Positions 26,940 to 35,043 of a stretch of DNA of 35,043 nucleotides are shown here, piece after piece. Numbering within the stretch: position 1 is the first letter of the stretch; every line of letters begins with the position of its first letter. Origin of the DNA: Rhodobacteraceae bacterium HLUCCA09 (GTDB lineage Bacteria > Pseudomonadota > Alphaproteobacteria > Rhodobacterales > Rhodobacteraceae); contig LJNT01000164.1 of NCBI GenBank assembly GCA_001314685.1, forward strand, positions 1 to 35,043. The letters are read 5' to 3'. The notes under the pieces are model-generated. The model was not told the DNA's origin. It worked only from the letters and a program-made list of their open reading frames with translations, and did no database searches. The translations under genes were made by a program, and so were the position numbers.

Positions 26940-27257
26940 CCCCCCTTCCCTCGGCCGCCGGGCCGCACCGCCACTTCCGAACACTGCGCCTCACCCGGAC
27001 GCCGCGATCCACGCGCCCGCACCGCCCACCCACCGCCGCACGCGATGCGCTTTGGTGAGATCGAGCGCGCGCCCCGCCTGCCTGCCACCCGCCTGCCTTC
27101 CGCCTGCCGTCCGCCCGCCTGCCTGCGCGCGGCGGCCGGGGTTGTCGCCAGGTCGCTGCTGACATTCGCCCAAGCGACGGGTTTGCGGGCGCGTCTCACC
27201 GCAGGGCACCGAGCCGCCGCCCGGCACCGAGCGGCGGCAGGCGCGCGCCCTGCCGGG
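26940..27257. other. Intergenic gap with 12-mer-like repeats and a hairpin
   Basis: The tail-to-tail gap between mazG and nnr holds no gene. From 27076 to 27128 a degenerate CGCCTGCC-type unit recurs about five times (for example GCCTGCCTTCCGCCTGCC). At 27213-27238, GCCGCCGC and GCGGCGGC form a perfect 8-bp stem with a 10-base loop, 20 bases beyond the nnr stop; it may end the nnr transcript, but no U tract follows. Confidence 0.5.
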
Positions 27258-28943
27258 TCAGAGACCGAGCGACCGGAACAGGCCCGGCAGGGCTTCTGGC
27301 AGGTCCTCGGCAATCAGGCCGGGGCCGAAGGACCGGGCGGCCTCTGCGTGCAGCCAGGCGGCGGCCTCGGTCTGGGGGTGGGGTGTCTGCGTCACCATGC
27401 CCGGCGCGAGCAGGCCCGCGATCAGCCCGGCCAGCACGTCGCCCGCGCCGGCGCTAGCAAGCCACGGTGCCGCGCGCTCATGGGCGGCCGCGTGGATCGA
27501 GGCGGCACCGCCGGGCGAGGCGATCACAGTGTCGGCGCCCTTGAGCAGGATCGTGCAGCCGGCCCGGTCGGCCGCGTCCCGCGCCGCGTCGACCTTCGAC
27601 CGGCCCGCCTCTTCCCGTGCCCGTTGCGACAGGTCGGGAAAGAGGCGGGCGAACTCCCCCTCGTGCGGCGTGAGCACGCACATGGGGTGCACCAGGGAGA
27701 ACAGCGCAAGCGGATCGCTCTCGAAGCTCGTCAGCGCATCGGCGTCGAGCACGACCTTGCGGCCTTCGGCCCCGCCGCGGCAGGCCGACGCGACGTAGGC
27801 CCGCGTCGCCTCGCCGATGCCGAGGCCCGGGCCGAGGCAGACCGACGACAGCCGCGCATCCTCCAGCAGCCGGTCGAGATCGCCCGCGTCATCGACCTCG
27901 CGGAGCATGATCGCATCGAGGCGGGCGGCGTTCTCGGTCCGCGCCTCCGTCGGGCAGGCCACCGTCACCAGCCCCGCGCCGACCCGCAGCGCCGCCCGCG
28001 CGGCCATCCGCGCCGCGCCCCCACGCCCCGGCCCGCCCGCGAGCACCAGCACATGGCCGCGGTCGTACTTGTGGCGCGCCGGACGGAGGGCCGGCAGGTG
28101 CCCGCCCGGCCACATCCGGGCGGCCATCTCGTGGCCCATCTGCCAGCGGCCGACGAGGCGCACCCGCTCCGGCGCGGGCGGCCGGAGCGAGATCGTTTCT
28201 GCCACGTCCCACGGGCCGATCCCGATATCGTGGACGATGAGCCGGCCGCAGGCGTCCGGCCCCTGCTCCAGGTAATGGCCGAGCTTGGCGGCGTGGAAGC
28301 TGACCGTGAGGTCCGCCCGAACGAGCCAGCGCTGGGCCTGCGCCCACCAGCCCGACCATTCCGCGATGTCGCCCGTATCGTCGTCCGGCGCCGTTGGCGG
28401 GTCGGGGAGCAGGATCCGGCCGGTGTCGCAGTTCAGCCCCGACGGCGCGTCCACCGCCACGGTGCGGCAGCGGCGGGCGCCCTTTGCGGGGCGGGCAGGC
28501 ACGGCCCTCAACGCCTCGGCCGCCGCCTCGGGGATCGCCCGCGTCAGCCCCGTTCCGAACAGGGCGTCGACCAGCAGGTCGGGCCGCGGCCCCTCGCCCG
28601 CCGCCGCGAGCGGGGCGACCGGGCCGAGTGCCGCCCATCTTTCGTGGTTGGCGCGGGCGTCGGACGGCAGGCGGGCGGGATCGCCGAGGCCGAACACCTC
28701 AACCGCCCAGCCGCGCGCGTGCAACAGGCGCGCCACCACGTAGCCGTCGCCGCCGTTGTTGCCCGGCCCGCAGAGCACAACGGCCTTCCCCGGCTCGGCG
28801 GCGAGGTCCGGCCAGAGATCGAGGATGGCCGCGACAACCCCGCTGCCGGCGCGTTCCATCAGCGTCAAGCCGGTGACCGTTCCGCTCTCCATCGCCGCCT
28901 GTTCGATGGCGCGCATTTGGGCACTTGTCAGAAGTTCAGCCAT
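27258..28943 (-). CDS. nnr: Bifunctional NAD(P)H-hydrate epimerase / ADP-dependent NAD(P)H-hydrate dehydratase
   Basis: A 561-residue fusion that repairs hydrated NADH and NADPH. The N-terminal epimerase (YjeF-N) domain has MRAIEQAAMESG, the nucleotide-binding GPGNNGGDGYVVARLL (59-74) and VDALFGTGL. The C-terminal ribokinase-like dehydratase domain has GHVLVLAGGPGRGGAARMAARAA (quoted region begins near residue 270), LGPGLG, VLTPHEGEFARLFP and the catalytic GAGDVLAG (499-506, Asp502). The ATG at 28943 has GGGAGG 7 bases upstream; upstream in-frame codons lack support. The gene is divergent from glnB, an arrangement I associate with Rhodobacterales. Confidence 0.95.
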   Translation of the reverse strand: MAELLTSAQMRAIEQAAMESGTVTGLTLMERAGSGVVAAILDLWPDLAAEPGKAVVLCGPGNNGGDGYVVARLLHARGWAVEVFGLGDPARLPSDARANHERWAALGPVAPLAAAGEGPRPDLLVDALFGTGLTRAIPEAAAEALRAVPARPAKGARRCRTVAVDAPSGLNCDTGRILLPDPPTAPDDDTGDIAEWSGWWAQAQRWLVRADLTVSFHAAKLGHYLEQGPDACGRLIVHDIGIGPWDVAETISLRPPAPERVRLVGRWQMGHEMAARMWPGGHLPALRPARHKYDRGHVLVLAGGPGRGGAARMAARAALRVGAGLVTVACPTEARTENAARLDAIMLREVDDAGDLDRLLEDARLSSVCLGPGLGIGEATRAYVASACRGGAEGRKVVLDADALTSFESDPLALFSLVHPMCVLTPHEGEFARLFPDLSQRAREEAGRSKVDAARDAADRAGCTILLKGADTVIASPGGAASIHAAAHERAAPWLASAGAGDVLAGLIAGLLAPGMVTQTPHPQTEAAAWLHAEAARSFGPGLIAEDLPEALPGLFRSLGL

Positions 28944-29457
<514 letters not shown>

Positions 29458-29536
29458 GCGCCCTCTGTCCCGCGCCCCGGCGGGCCTCCGCCGCCCCGTC
29501 CATCAACGGTAACCGAAGCAAGAGGAACTCCCTCCC

Positions 29537-30943
29537 ATGAGCAAAGACGACGTTCTCAAGCAGATCAAGGACGAGGAGGTCGCCTATGTCGACCTGCGCT
29601 TCACCGATCCGCGGGGCAAGCTGCAGCACGTGACGGTCATGTCCGACCAGGTGGACGCGGACTTCTTCGACGAGGGCTTCATGTTCGACGGCTCCTCGAT
29701 CGCCGGGTGGAAGTCGATCGACCAGTCGGACATGAAGCTGATGCCCGACCCCGACTCGGCCTACGTGGACCCGTTCTACGCCGAAAAGACGCTCTGCGTG
29801 CACTGCTCGGTCGTCGAGCCCGACACGGGCGAGCCCTACAACCGCGACCCGCGCGGCACCGCGCAGCTCGCCGAGGCCTACCTCAAGTCGTCGGGCATCG
29901 GCGACACGGCGTTCTTCGGCCCCGAGGCGGAGTTCTTCCTGTTCGACGACGTCCGCTTCTCGGTCGAGATGAACAAGGTGGGCTACCAGATCGACGCGCA
30001 GGACGCGTCGTGGAACACCGATACCGAATACGAGATGGGCAACATGGGCCACCGCCCCGGCGTCAAGGGCGGCTACTTCCCCGTGAACCCGATCGATGAC
30101 GGGATGGACCTGCGCTCCGAGATGCTGTCGACCATGAAGCGTATGGGCATGAGCGTCGACAAGCACCACCACGAGGTGGCGTCGTGCCAGCACGAACTCG
30201 GGCTCATCTTCAGCTCGCTCACCAAGCAGGCCGACGAACTGCAGAAATACAAGTACGTGATCCACAACGTGGCCCACGCCTACGGCAAGTCGGCCACCTT
30301 CATGCCCAAGCCGATCGCGGGCGACAACGGCACCGGCATGCACGTCAACATGTCGGTCTGGAAGGATGGCAAGCCGCTCTTCGCCGGCGACAAGTACGCC
30401 GATCTGTCGGACGAGGCCCTGTGGTACATCGGCGGCGTTCTGAAGCACGCCAAGACGCTCAACGCCTTCACCAACCCCTCGACCAACTCCTACAAGCGCC
30501 TGATCCCCGGATTCGAGGCGCCGGTGCTGCGCGCCTACTCGGCCCGCAACCGCTCGGGCTGCGTGCGCATCCCCTGGGCCGAGAGCCCCAAGGCCAAGCG
30601 GGTCGAAGCGCGCTTCCCCGACCCCTCGGCGAACCCCTATCTCTGCTTCGCCGCGCTCCTGATGGCCGGTCTCGACGGGATCAAGAACAAGATCGATCCG
30701 GGCGAGGCGATGGACAAGGATCTCTACGACCTGCCCCCCGAAGAGCTCGAGGGCATCCCCACGGTCTGCGCCTCGCTGCGCGAGGCGATCGAGAGCCTCG
30801 AGGCGGACCACGAGTTCCTGCTGGCGGGCGACGTGTTCACCAAGGACCAGCTCGAGGGCTACATGGAGCTGAAGTGGGAAGAGATCTACGCCTACGAGCA
30901 CACCCCGCACCCGGTCGAGTTCAAGCTGTACTACAGCTGCTGA
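29537..30943 (+). CDS. glnA: Type I glutamine synthetase
   Basis: A 468-residue dodecameric GSI that makes glutamine from glutamate, ammonia and ATP. Motifs in order: FDGSSIAGW (50-58), the active-site [14 protein letters not shown] (127-140), the His-rich [22 protein letters not shown] and [10 protein letters not shown]. The adenylylation site Tyr397 lies in [11 protein letters not shown], exactly at the E. coli position, so it can be switched off by GlnE under PII control. AGAGGAA stands about 10 bases before the ATG. It probably shares a transcript with glnB and may also have its own promoter. A perfect intrinsic terminator follows. Confidence 0.98.
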   Translation: MSKDDVLKQIKDEEVAYVDLRFTDPRGKLQHVTVMSDQVDADFFDEGFMFDGSSIAGWKSIDQSDMKLMPDPDSAYVDPFYAEKTLCVHCSVVEPDTGEPYNRDPRGTAQLAEAYLKSSGIGDTAFFGPEAEFFLFDDVRFSVEMNKVGYQIDAQDASWNTDTEYEMGNMGHRPGVKGGYFPVNPIDDGMDLRSEMLSTMKRMGMSVDKHHHEVASCQHELGLIFSSLTKQADELQKYKYVIHNVAHAYGKSATFMPKPIAGDNGTGMHVNMSVWKDGKPLFAGDKYADLSDEALWYIGGVLKHAKTLNAFTNPSTNSYKRLIPGFEAPVLRAYSARNRSGCVRIPWAESPKAKRVEARFPDPSANPYLCFAALLMAGLDGIKNKIDPGEAMDKDLYDLPPEELEGIPTVCASLREAIESLEADHEFLLAGDVFTKDQLEGYMELKWEEIYAYEHTPHPVEFKLYYSC

Positions 30944-30965
30944 CCCGGTCACGCCGACGGGCTTG

Positions 30966-30997
30966 AAAGGGGCGCCCCTTAGGCGCCCCTTTTCTCT
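30966..30997 (+). terminator. Intrinsic terminator of glnBA
   Basis: A perfect 11-bp stem AAAGGGGCGCC (30966-30976) pairs with GGCGCCCCTTT (30982-30992) around the 5-base loop CCTTA and runs into TTTCTCTT. It starts 23 bases after the glnA stop. Confidence 0.9.
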
Positions 30998-31064
30998 TGG
31001 CGGAGACCGGCGGCTTCGCTGCGGCGCGCTTGGGACGCATGTCCTTTTGTGCCCTCCGGGCGGT

Positions 31065-31130
31065 GGGGGCGCTGCCCCCGCCGCCGCCGGGGCGGCGACT
31101 CCCCCGGAGTATTTGCCGCCAGGATGATGG
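31065..31130 (+). repeat. Double-hairpin intergenic repeat, copy C
   Basis: Hairpin 1 is GGGGGC-GCT-GCCCCC (31065-31079). Hairpin 2 pairs CGCCGC-like and GCGGCG arms (31082-31087 with 31092-31097). CTCCCCCGGAGTATTT and CCAGGATGATGG follow. The second stem differs from copies A and D at several positions but remains paired. It lies behind glnA and its terminator, in the glnA orientation. Confidence 0.72.
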
Positions 31131-31202
31131 AGCGGCCAAAGCCGGCAGGCGCCGGATCGCCACGGGCCCCGGCTGCGCGGCCTGCGCGGGAGCGCGGCCG
31201 GC

Positions 31203-31358
31203 CTAGCAGGCTGCCGAAAAACTCGCGCCCCGGCGACGCGCTCAAAAATCGGGCGATTTTTCAGGATCTCTCGTCGAACTGATGGCCGACCGTCGTGCCG
31301 GGGATCGGTTTGCTCGACGAGCGAGCGCTATCCAGAACGTTCTTCAGCAGCCTGCTAG
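31203..31358. mobile_element. MITE-like element with CTAG flanks
   Basis: Sixteen-base terminal inverted repeats, CAGGCTGCCGAAAAAC (31207-31222) and the complement of CAGGCTGCTGAAGAAC (31339-31354), differ at two positions. Each end is bordered by CTAG (31203-31206 and 31355-31358), matching a four-base YTAR target duplication as made by some IS5-family transposases. The element itself is 148 bp with no transposase frame; it contains the tight palindrome AAAAATCGGGCGATTTTT. The right CTAG forms the stop codon region of the DUF302 gene. The parent transposon family is uncertain. Confidence 0.72.
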
Positions 31359-31786
31359 TCTCCCACGGCCTCGCGCGCGATGCCGTCGAGCATCGCCTGC
31401 ACGGCCTGCATCGGGCCCTCGGGGTAGGTCCGGTAGCCCACCATCACCGCGCCGCCCCGCTCGGCCACGAAGATGCCGTAAGGGCAGTGGGCGATGTTCA
31501 TGGGGTCGACCTCCATGACCTCCCGCGAGACGACCGCCGAGCAGAAGGTGAAGACATCGGCCGCCGCGAAGATGGTCGTGTCGCTGCCCACGTCCTCGCC
31601 GGTGCGGGCGAGCATGTCGCCCACGCGGCTGACATGGTCGATCACGAGCCCCTGCCCCACGATGGCGCTTTCGACGGCGAAGGTCGCGTCGTCGAAGCTG
31701 CCGTCGAAGGGATAGCTGACGACCTCCTGCGCGGCGGCGCCCCCTGCGACGAGGGCGGCGGCGACGGTGACGAATGTGCGATGCAT
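31355..31786 (-). CDS. Secreted DUF302 domain protein
   Basis: A 143-residue protein with a signal peptide of about 19 residues (hydrophobic core TVAAALVAGGAAA, cut before QEV). The mature part is a DUF302 domain: YPFDGSFDDATFAVESAIV, GLVIDHVSRVGDMLART, FTFCSAVVSREVME and NIAHCPYGIFV. The two cysteines (FCS and HCPYG) may be linked in the periplasm. DUF302 proteins have no firmly known role. GGAGG seven bases before the ATG fixes the start. The TAG stop lies within the CTAG flank of the MITE-like element, so the 3' end was either the insertion target or altered by it. Confidence 0.88.
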   Translation of the reverse strand: MHRTFVTVAAALVAGGAAAQEVVSYPFDGSFDDATFAVESAIVGQGLVIDHVSRVGDMLARTGEDVGSDTTIFAAADVFTFCSAVVSREVMEVDPMNIAHCPYGIFVAERGGAVMVGYRTYPEGPMQAVQAMLDGIAREAVGD

Positions 31787-31913
31787 TGCGGTTCCTCCCT
31801 GAGCGGCTCCGCGGCGCGTCTCCCGTCGCCGCCGGGCCGGCCTCCCGAGCGCGTCCCACGTCGAGGATGCCGCCGACCGGGGTACCGATCAAGGCGCCGC
31901 GACGCCGCGCTCC

Positions 31914-32909
31914 TCAGGCGCGCGGCGCCTCCCCGGTGAAGACCACGTTCTCGGGTGGCTCGCCACGGGCGACCCGGCCGATGTTGGCCGCCACGAAATC
32001 CCACCGCCGCTCCAGCATCTCGGGCGTGTTGGCGCTCTCGTGGGCCGACAGGATCACGTTGCCCAGCGTCTCGAAGGGGCGGTTGGCGGGCCAGGGCTCG
32101 GGCCCGTCGCCCTGACGATAGTTCCACCACACGTCGATCACCGCGCCGCCGATGCGCGTCTCGCTCAGCGCCTGCCAGAGCGCCTCCTCGTCGACCACCG
32201 CGCCGCGCGCGACATTGATCAGGACCCCTGCGGGCTTCATCGCGGCGAGGGCAGCGGCATCGATCATCCCCCGCGTGCCATCGTTCAGGTCGCAGGCGAC
32301 GACGACGAAGTCGGCCTCGCCCATCAGCCGGTGCAGGTCGTGCGGGCCCCCCAGCCAGTCGAGTTCCTCCGGGCAGGGCATGGCCGAGCGGCGGATGCCG
32401 ATCGCCCGCATCCCGAAGGCGCGGGCGCGCAGCGCCACCTCACGCCCGATATGGCCGTGGCCCACGATGCCGACCATGCGCCCCCGCACCTCGCCGTGCC
32501 GGGGCCCATGCGCCAGCACGTGCCCGCCCCAGCCTTCGGCGCGAAGGCGGGCGTCCATCTTCCGAAGCCCGATCTGCCATTCGAGCATCGCGGCGAGCAC
32601 GTATTCGGCCATCGTCGTCTCATGCTCGTAGCAATTCGCCACGGGAAGCTCCGCCGGCACCCGCTCCGGCGCGGTGAAGTCCACCCCCGTCCACGGGATC
32701 TGCCAGAGCCTCGCCCGCGGCACCGGCGGCCACGCGCCCCCCGGCGGCGCACCGCCCACCAGCACGTCGGCCCCCGCGGCGAGCGGGGCGAAGGCGGCGG
32801 GGTCGTCCTGCCCGGGGTCCCACGTGTCGATCCGCCAGCCGTTGCCCGCGCGCTCACGCAGCAGCCCGGCACGGGGCGCCGCGATGGTTCCGTGCACGAG
32901 CACCCGCAT
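31914..32909 (-). CDS. D-isomer-specific 2-hydroxyacid dehydrogenase
   Basis: A 331-residue NAD(P)-dependent dehydrogenase of the phosphoglycerate dehydrogenase superfamily. The nucleotide-binding loop GIVGHGHIGREVALRARAFG begins at 147. NVARGAVVDEEALWQAL carries the substrate-binding Arg. The catalytic His is probably that of LSAHESAN, where most relatives have PHxSG. The substrate is not evident; glyoxylate/hydroxypyruvate reductases and phosphoglycerate dehydrogenases are all possible. Its ATG overlaps the stop of the phosphomannomutase gene by one base (TGATG), so the two are co-translated. Confidence 0.88.
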   Translation of the reverse strand: MRVLVHGTIAAPRAGLLRERAGNGWRIDTWDPGQDDPAAFAPLAAGADVLVGGAPPGGAWPPVPRARLWQIPWTGVDFTAPERVPAELPVANCYEHETTMAEYVLAAMLEWQIGLRKMDARLRAEGWGGHVLAHGPRHGEVRGRMVGIVGHGHIGREVALRARAFGMRAIGIRRSAMPCPEELDWLGGPHDLHRLMGEADFVVVACDLNDGTRGMIDAAALAAMKPAGVLINVARGAVVDEEALWQALSETRIGGAVIDVWWNYRQGDGPEPWPANRPFETLGNVILSAHESANTPEMLERRWDFVAANIGRVARGEPPENVVFTGEAPRA

Positions 32910-34288
32910 CAGCCCTGCCCCCCGGCGTCTTCCAGAAGCGCGCTGATCTCGGCCACCTTCGCGGCCACCAGCCCGGCATCGCCGGCCGCCTCGACGTTGA
33001 GGCGCAGGACCGGCTCGGTGTTCGACGCACGCAGGTTCACCCGCCACCCGTCGAAGGTCAGCGACAGGCCGTCGAGCCGGTCGACCGCGCGCGCCGCCGG
33101 CGCGTAGGCCGCTTCGAAGGCCGCCCGCGCCGCCTGGGCGTCCGCCAGCCGAAAGTTGATTTCGCCCGACGACGGGTAGGCCGCCCGCGCCCCGGCGACG
33201 AGATCTGCCAGCGAGCGCCCGGTGCGCGAGACATGCTCGGCCACCAGCAGCCAGGGGATCATCCCCGAATCGCAATACATGAAGTCGCGGAAGTAGTGGT
33301 GCGCCGACATCTCGCCGCCATAGACCGCGTCGACCTCGCGCATCTTCGCCTTGAGATGCGCGTGGCCCGTGCGCGAGACCACGGCCGCGCCGCCCGACTC
33401 CGCGATCACCGCCCGCGTGTTCAGCACCACCCGCGGGTCGTGGACGATCTTCGCGCCCGGCTGCTTGGCGAGGAACGCCCCCGCGAGAAGACCCACCACG
33501 TATTCGCCGGGCACAAAGGCGCCGGTCTCGTCGAAGAAGAAGCAGCGGTCGAAATCGCCGTCCCAAGCGACACCGAAATCGGCGCCGGCCGCGCGCACGG
33601 CCTCGGCCGTCGCCGGCTGGTTCTCGGGCAGCAGCGGGTTGGGAATGCCGTTCGGAAACGTCGGGTCGGGGTCGTGCCACATCCGCTCGAACACAAGCGG
33701 CGCGTCGGCCGCCTCCAGCGCCCCCACGAGCGCGTCGAAGGTCGGCCCGGCCGCGCCGTTCCCCGAATTGACGAGGATCTTCAGCGGCCCCAGAGCGCCC
33801 ACCTCCACGAAGGACAGGCACCGCGCCACGAACGCCGCCCGGGGGTCTTCAGAGCGCAGCCCGCCCCGTCGGGGTGCCAGCCCCGCGTCGCCCGCCTCCG
33901 CCGCCGCCCGCACCGCGCCGAGGCCCGCCTCGGCCGACAGCGGCGTCGCCCCTGGGCCGACCAGCTTCATCCCGTTCCAGTCGGCGGGGTTGTGCGACGC
34001 CGTCACCATGATCCCGCCGCCCGCGCCGAAATGATCGGTGGCGAAGTACACCTCCTCGGTCCCGCAACGCCCGATGTCGATCACGTCCACGCCGCCCGCG
34101 CGCAGCCCCTCGATCAGCGCCGCCTGCAGGGCGGGGCTGCTCTCGCGCACGTCGCGGCCTGTCACCACCAGCCCGGGGCGAAGCGCATCGGCGTAGCCCC
34201 GCCCGATCCGCCGCGCCACCTGCTCGTCGAGGTCGACCCCCAGCCGCCCCCGCACGTCGTAGCTCTTGAAACAGTCGAGCCGCGCCAT
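32909..34288 (-). CDS. Phosphomannomutase/phosphoglucomutase
   Basis: A 459-residue alpha-D-phosphohexomutase that moves phosphate between C1 and C6 of mannose or glucose phosphate, feeding polysaccharide and glycan synthesis. All four active-site loops are visible: TASHNP with the phosphoserine Ser98, the metal-binding DGDFDR (243-248), the sugar-binding GEMSAHHYF (from 325) and the phosphate-binding RASNTEP (420-426). The ATG at 34288 is preferred over one five codons upstream because AAGGGG precedes it and the family begins at LDCFKSYDVRG. It lies downstream of proS; copy D of the hairpin repeat fills the gap. Confidence 0.92.
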   Translation of the reverse strand: MARLDCFKSYDVRGRLGVDLDEQVARRIGRGYADALRPGLVVTGRDVRESSPALQAALIEGLRAGGVDVIDIGRCGTEEVYFATDHFGAGGGIMVTASHNPADWNGMKLVGPGATPLSAEAGLGAVRAAAEAGDAGLAPRRGGLRSEDPRAAFVARCLSFVEVGALGPLKILVNSGNGAAGPTFDALVGALEAADAPLVFERMWHDPDPTFPNGIPNPLLPENQPATAEAVRAAGADFGVAWDGDFDRCFFFDETGAFVPGEYVVGLLAGAFLAKQPGAKIVHDPRVVLNTRAVIAESGGAAVVSRTGHAHLKAKMREVDAVYGGEMSAHHYFRDFMYCDSGMIPWLLVAEHVSRTGRSLADLVAGARAAYPSSGEINFRLADAQAARAAFEAAYAPAARAVDRLDGLSLTFDGWRVNLRASNTEPVLRLNVEAAGDAGLVAAKVAEISALLEDAGGQG

Positions 34289-34300
34289 CCCCCGCCCCTT

Positions 34301-34362
34301 CATTGTGCCGAAAATATCCCGGGGGAGTCGGCCGGAACGGCCGACGGGGGCAGCGCCCCCCC
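34301..34362 (-). repeat. Double-hairpin intergenic repeat, copy D
   Basis: On the minus strand: hairpin 1 GGGGGC-GCT-GCCCCC (34360-34346), hairpin 2 GTCGGCC-GTTCC-GGCCGAC (34345-34327), then TCCCCCGGGATATTTT and ACAATGAAG. It starts about 15 bases after the proS stop, in the proS orientation, and ends next to the ribosome site of the phosphomannomutase gene. Confidence 0.75.
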
Positions 34363-34376
34363 GCCCCGGCTGCCGC

Positions 34377-35043
34377 TCAGAGCCCCGCGTAGATCTCTGC
34401 CACCCGTGCCACCGCCGCCTCGGGCGACATCTCCTCGCTCTCGCCCGTCCGCCGCGAGGTCAGTTCCACCACGCCGTTCTTCAGGCCCCGCGGCCCCACC
34501 GTGATGCGCCAGGGCAGGCCGATCAGGTCCTGCGTGGCGAACTTCGCGCCCGCGCGCTCCTCGCTGTCGTCGTAGAGCGCCTCGAGGCCGTGGCTCGCCA
34601 GCTCCCGGTAGATGCGCTCGCAGGCGCCGTCGGCCTCCGCGTCGCCCTGCTTGAGATTGACGATGCCGCAATGGAAGGGCGTCACGCCCTCGGGCCAGAC
34701 GATGCCGCGCGCGTCGTGGCTGGCCTCGATGATCGCGCCCACCAGCCGCGACACGCCGATGCCGTGCGAGCCCATGTGCACCGGCACACGCCTCCCGTCC
34801 TGGTCGGTCACCACCGCCCCCATCGGCTCGGAATACTTTGTGCCGAAGTAGAAGATCTGCCCCACCTCGATGCCCCGCGACCGGCGCCGGCGCATCTCCG
34901 GCACGCGAGTCTCGAACACCGCCTCGTCATGCGTGTCGTCGGTCCGGGCGTAGCGCGAGGTGAACTCCTCCAGCACCGCGGCGCAGGCAGCGTGATCGTC
35001 GCAGTCGATCTCGCGGTCGCCAAAGGTGAGGTCGGTGATCTCG
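34377..35043 (-). CDS. proS: Prolyl-tRNA synthetase, C-terminal part (cut by window edge)
   Basis: The last 221 codons of a class II prolyl-tRNA synthetase; the 5' part lies beyond the window. Motif 3 is visible in [18 protein letters not shown], preceded by [20 protein letters not shown], which binds the proline and ATP pocket. A C-terminal anticodon-binding domain follows ([33 protein letters not shown]). The frame is open to the last base of the window and reads [18 protein letters not shown] there. It ends as a compact form without the extra C-terminal zinc-like domain of archaeal-type enzymes. Confidence 0.95.
   Translation of the reverse strand, partial: EITDLTFGDREIDCDDHAACAAVLEEFTSRYARTDDTHDEAVFETRVPEMRRRRSRGIEVGQIFYFGTKYSEPMGAVVTDQDGRRVPVHMGSHGIGVSRLVGAIIEASHDARGIVWPEGVTPFHCGIVNLKQGDAEADGACERIYRELASHGLEALYDDSEERAGAKFATQDLIGLPWRITVGPRGLKNGVVELTSRRTGESEEMSPEAAVARVAEIYAGL

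Noticed and set aside
31914-33821. A long frame extending the hydroxyacid dehydrogenase upstream
   Set aside because: The extension is the phosphomannomutase gene read out of frame. The ATG at 32909 gives a normal-length enzyme.

Overview
The window is about 70% GC. Its gene content, very high third-position GC and gene orders such as nnr-glnB-glnA suggest an alphaproteobacterium of the Rhodobacterales (Roseobacter/Paracoccaceae type). This assignment rests on family recognition, not on a database search. No phage, plasmid backbone, CRISPR array or rRNA was seen.

Layout. (1) 328-4992, plus strand: NADP-type malic enzyme maeB, then a hotdog-fold hydratase and a CaiB-type CoA transferase that overlap by one base. 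The last two resemble the Meh and Mct enzymes of the 3-hydroxypropionate bicycle. (2) 5458-10388, minus strand: the conserved stress operon prkA - DUF444 VWA protein - spoVR. (3) 10961-18780, minus strand: a DeoR regulator heads an operon with a TRAP transporter (dctQ, dctM, dctP), a glutamine-synthetase-like ligase, an aldehyde dehydrogenase and an iron-type alcohol dehydrogenase. This gene set fits gamma-glutamylation and oxidation of an amino alcohol such as ethanolamine. dctM carries a one-base frameshift in a run of eight G. (4) 18936-23092, plus strand, divergent from (3): a GlpA-like FAD oxidoreductase with a BFD-type cysteine domain, an HcnB-like oxidoreductase and a glycerol-kinase-like FGGY kinase. 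Together the two arms could consume ethanolamine and glycerol 3-phosphate, the two parts of a phosphatidylethanolamine head and backbone. (5) 23292-24332: an orphan CheR-like methyltransferase and tRNA-Trp, followed by about 575 bases with no convincing intact gene. (6) 24908-26939: a divergent pair, an M20 amidohydrolase (minus) and mazG (plus). (7) 27258-30943: nnr (minus), then glnB and glnA (plus), a nitrogen-control locus. (8) 31203-35043: a small MITE-like element, a secreted DUF302 protein, a D-2-hydroxyacid dehydrogenase, a phosphomannomutase/phosphoglucomutase and the 3' part of proS, all genes on the minus strand.

Non-coding structure. A double-hairpin repeat ending in CTCCCCCGGAGTATTT or a close variant occurs four times. 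Three copies lie just downstream of a gene in the gene's own orientation (maeB, glnA, proS), and the second stem varies in a compensatory way. A 148-bp element with 16-bp terminal inverted repeats and CTAG flanks abuts the DUF302 gene and supplies or shares its stop codon. A 134-bp segment bounded by 17-bp direct repeats separates the HcnB-like gene from the kinase.
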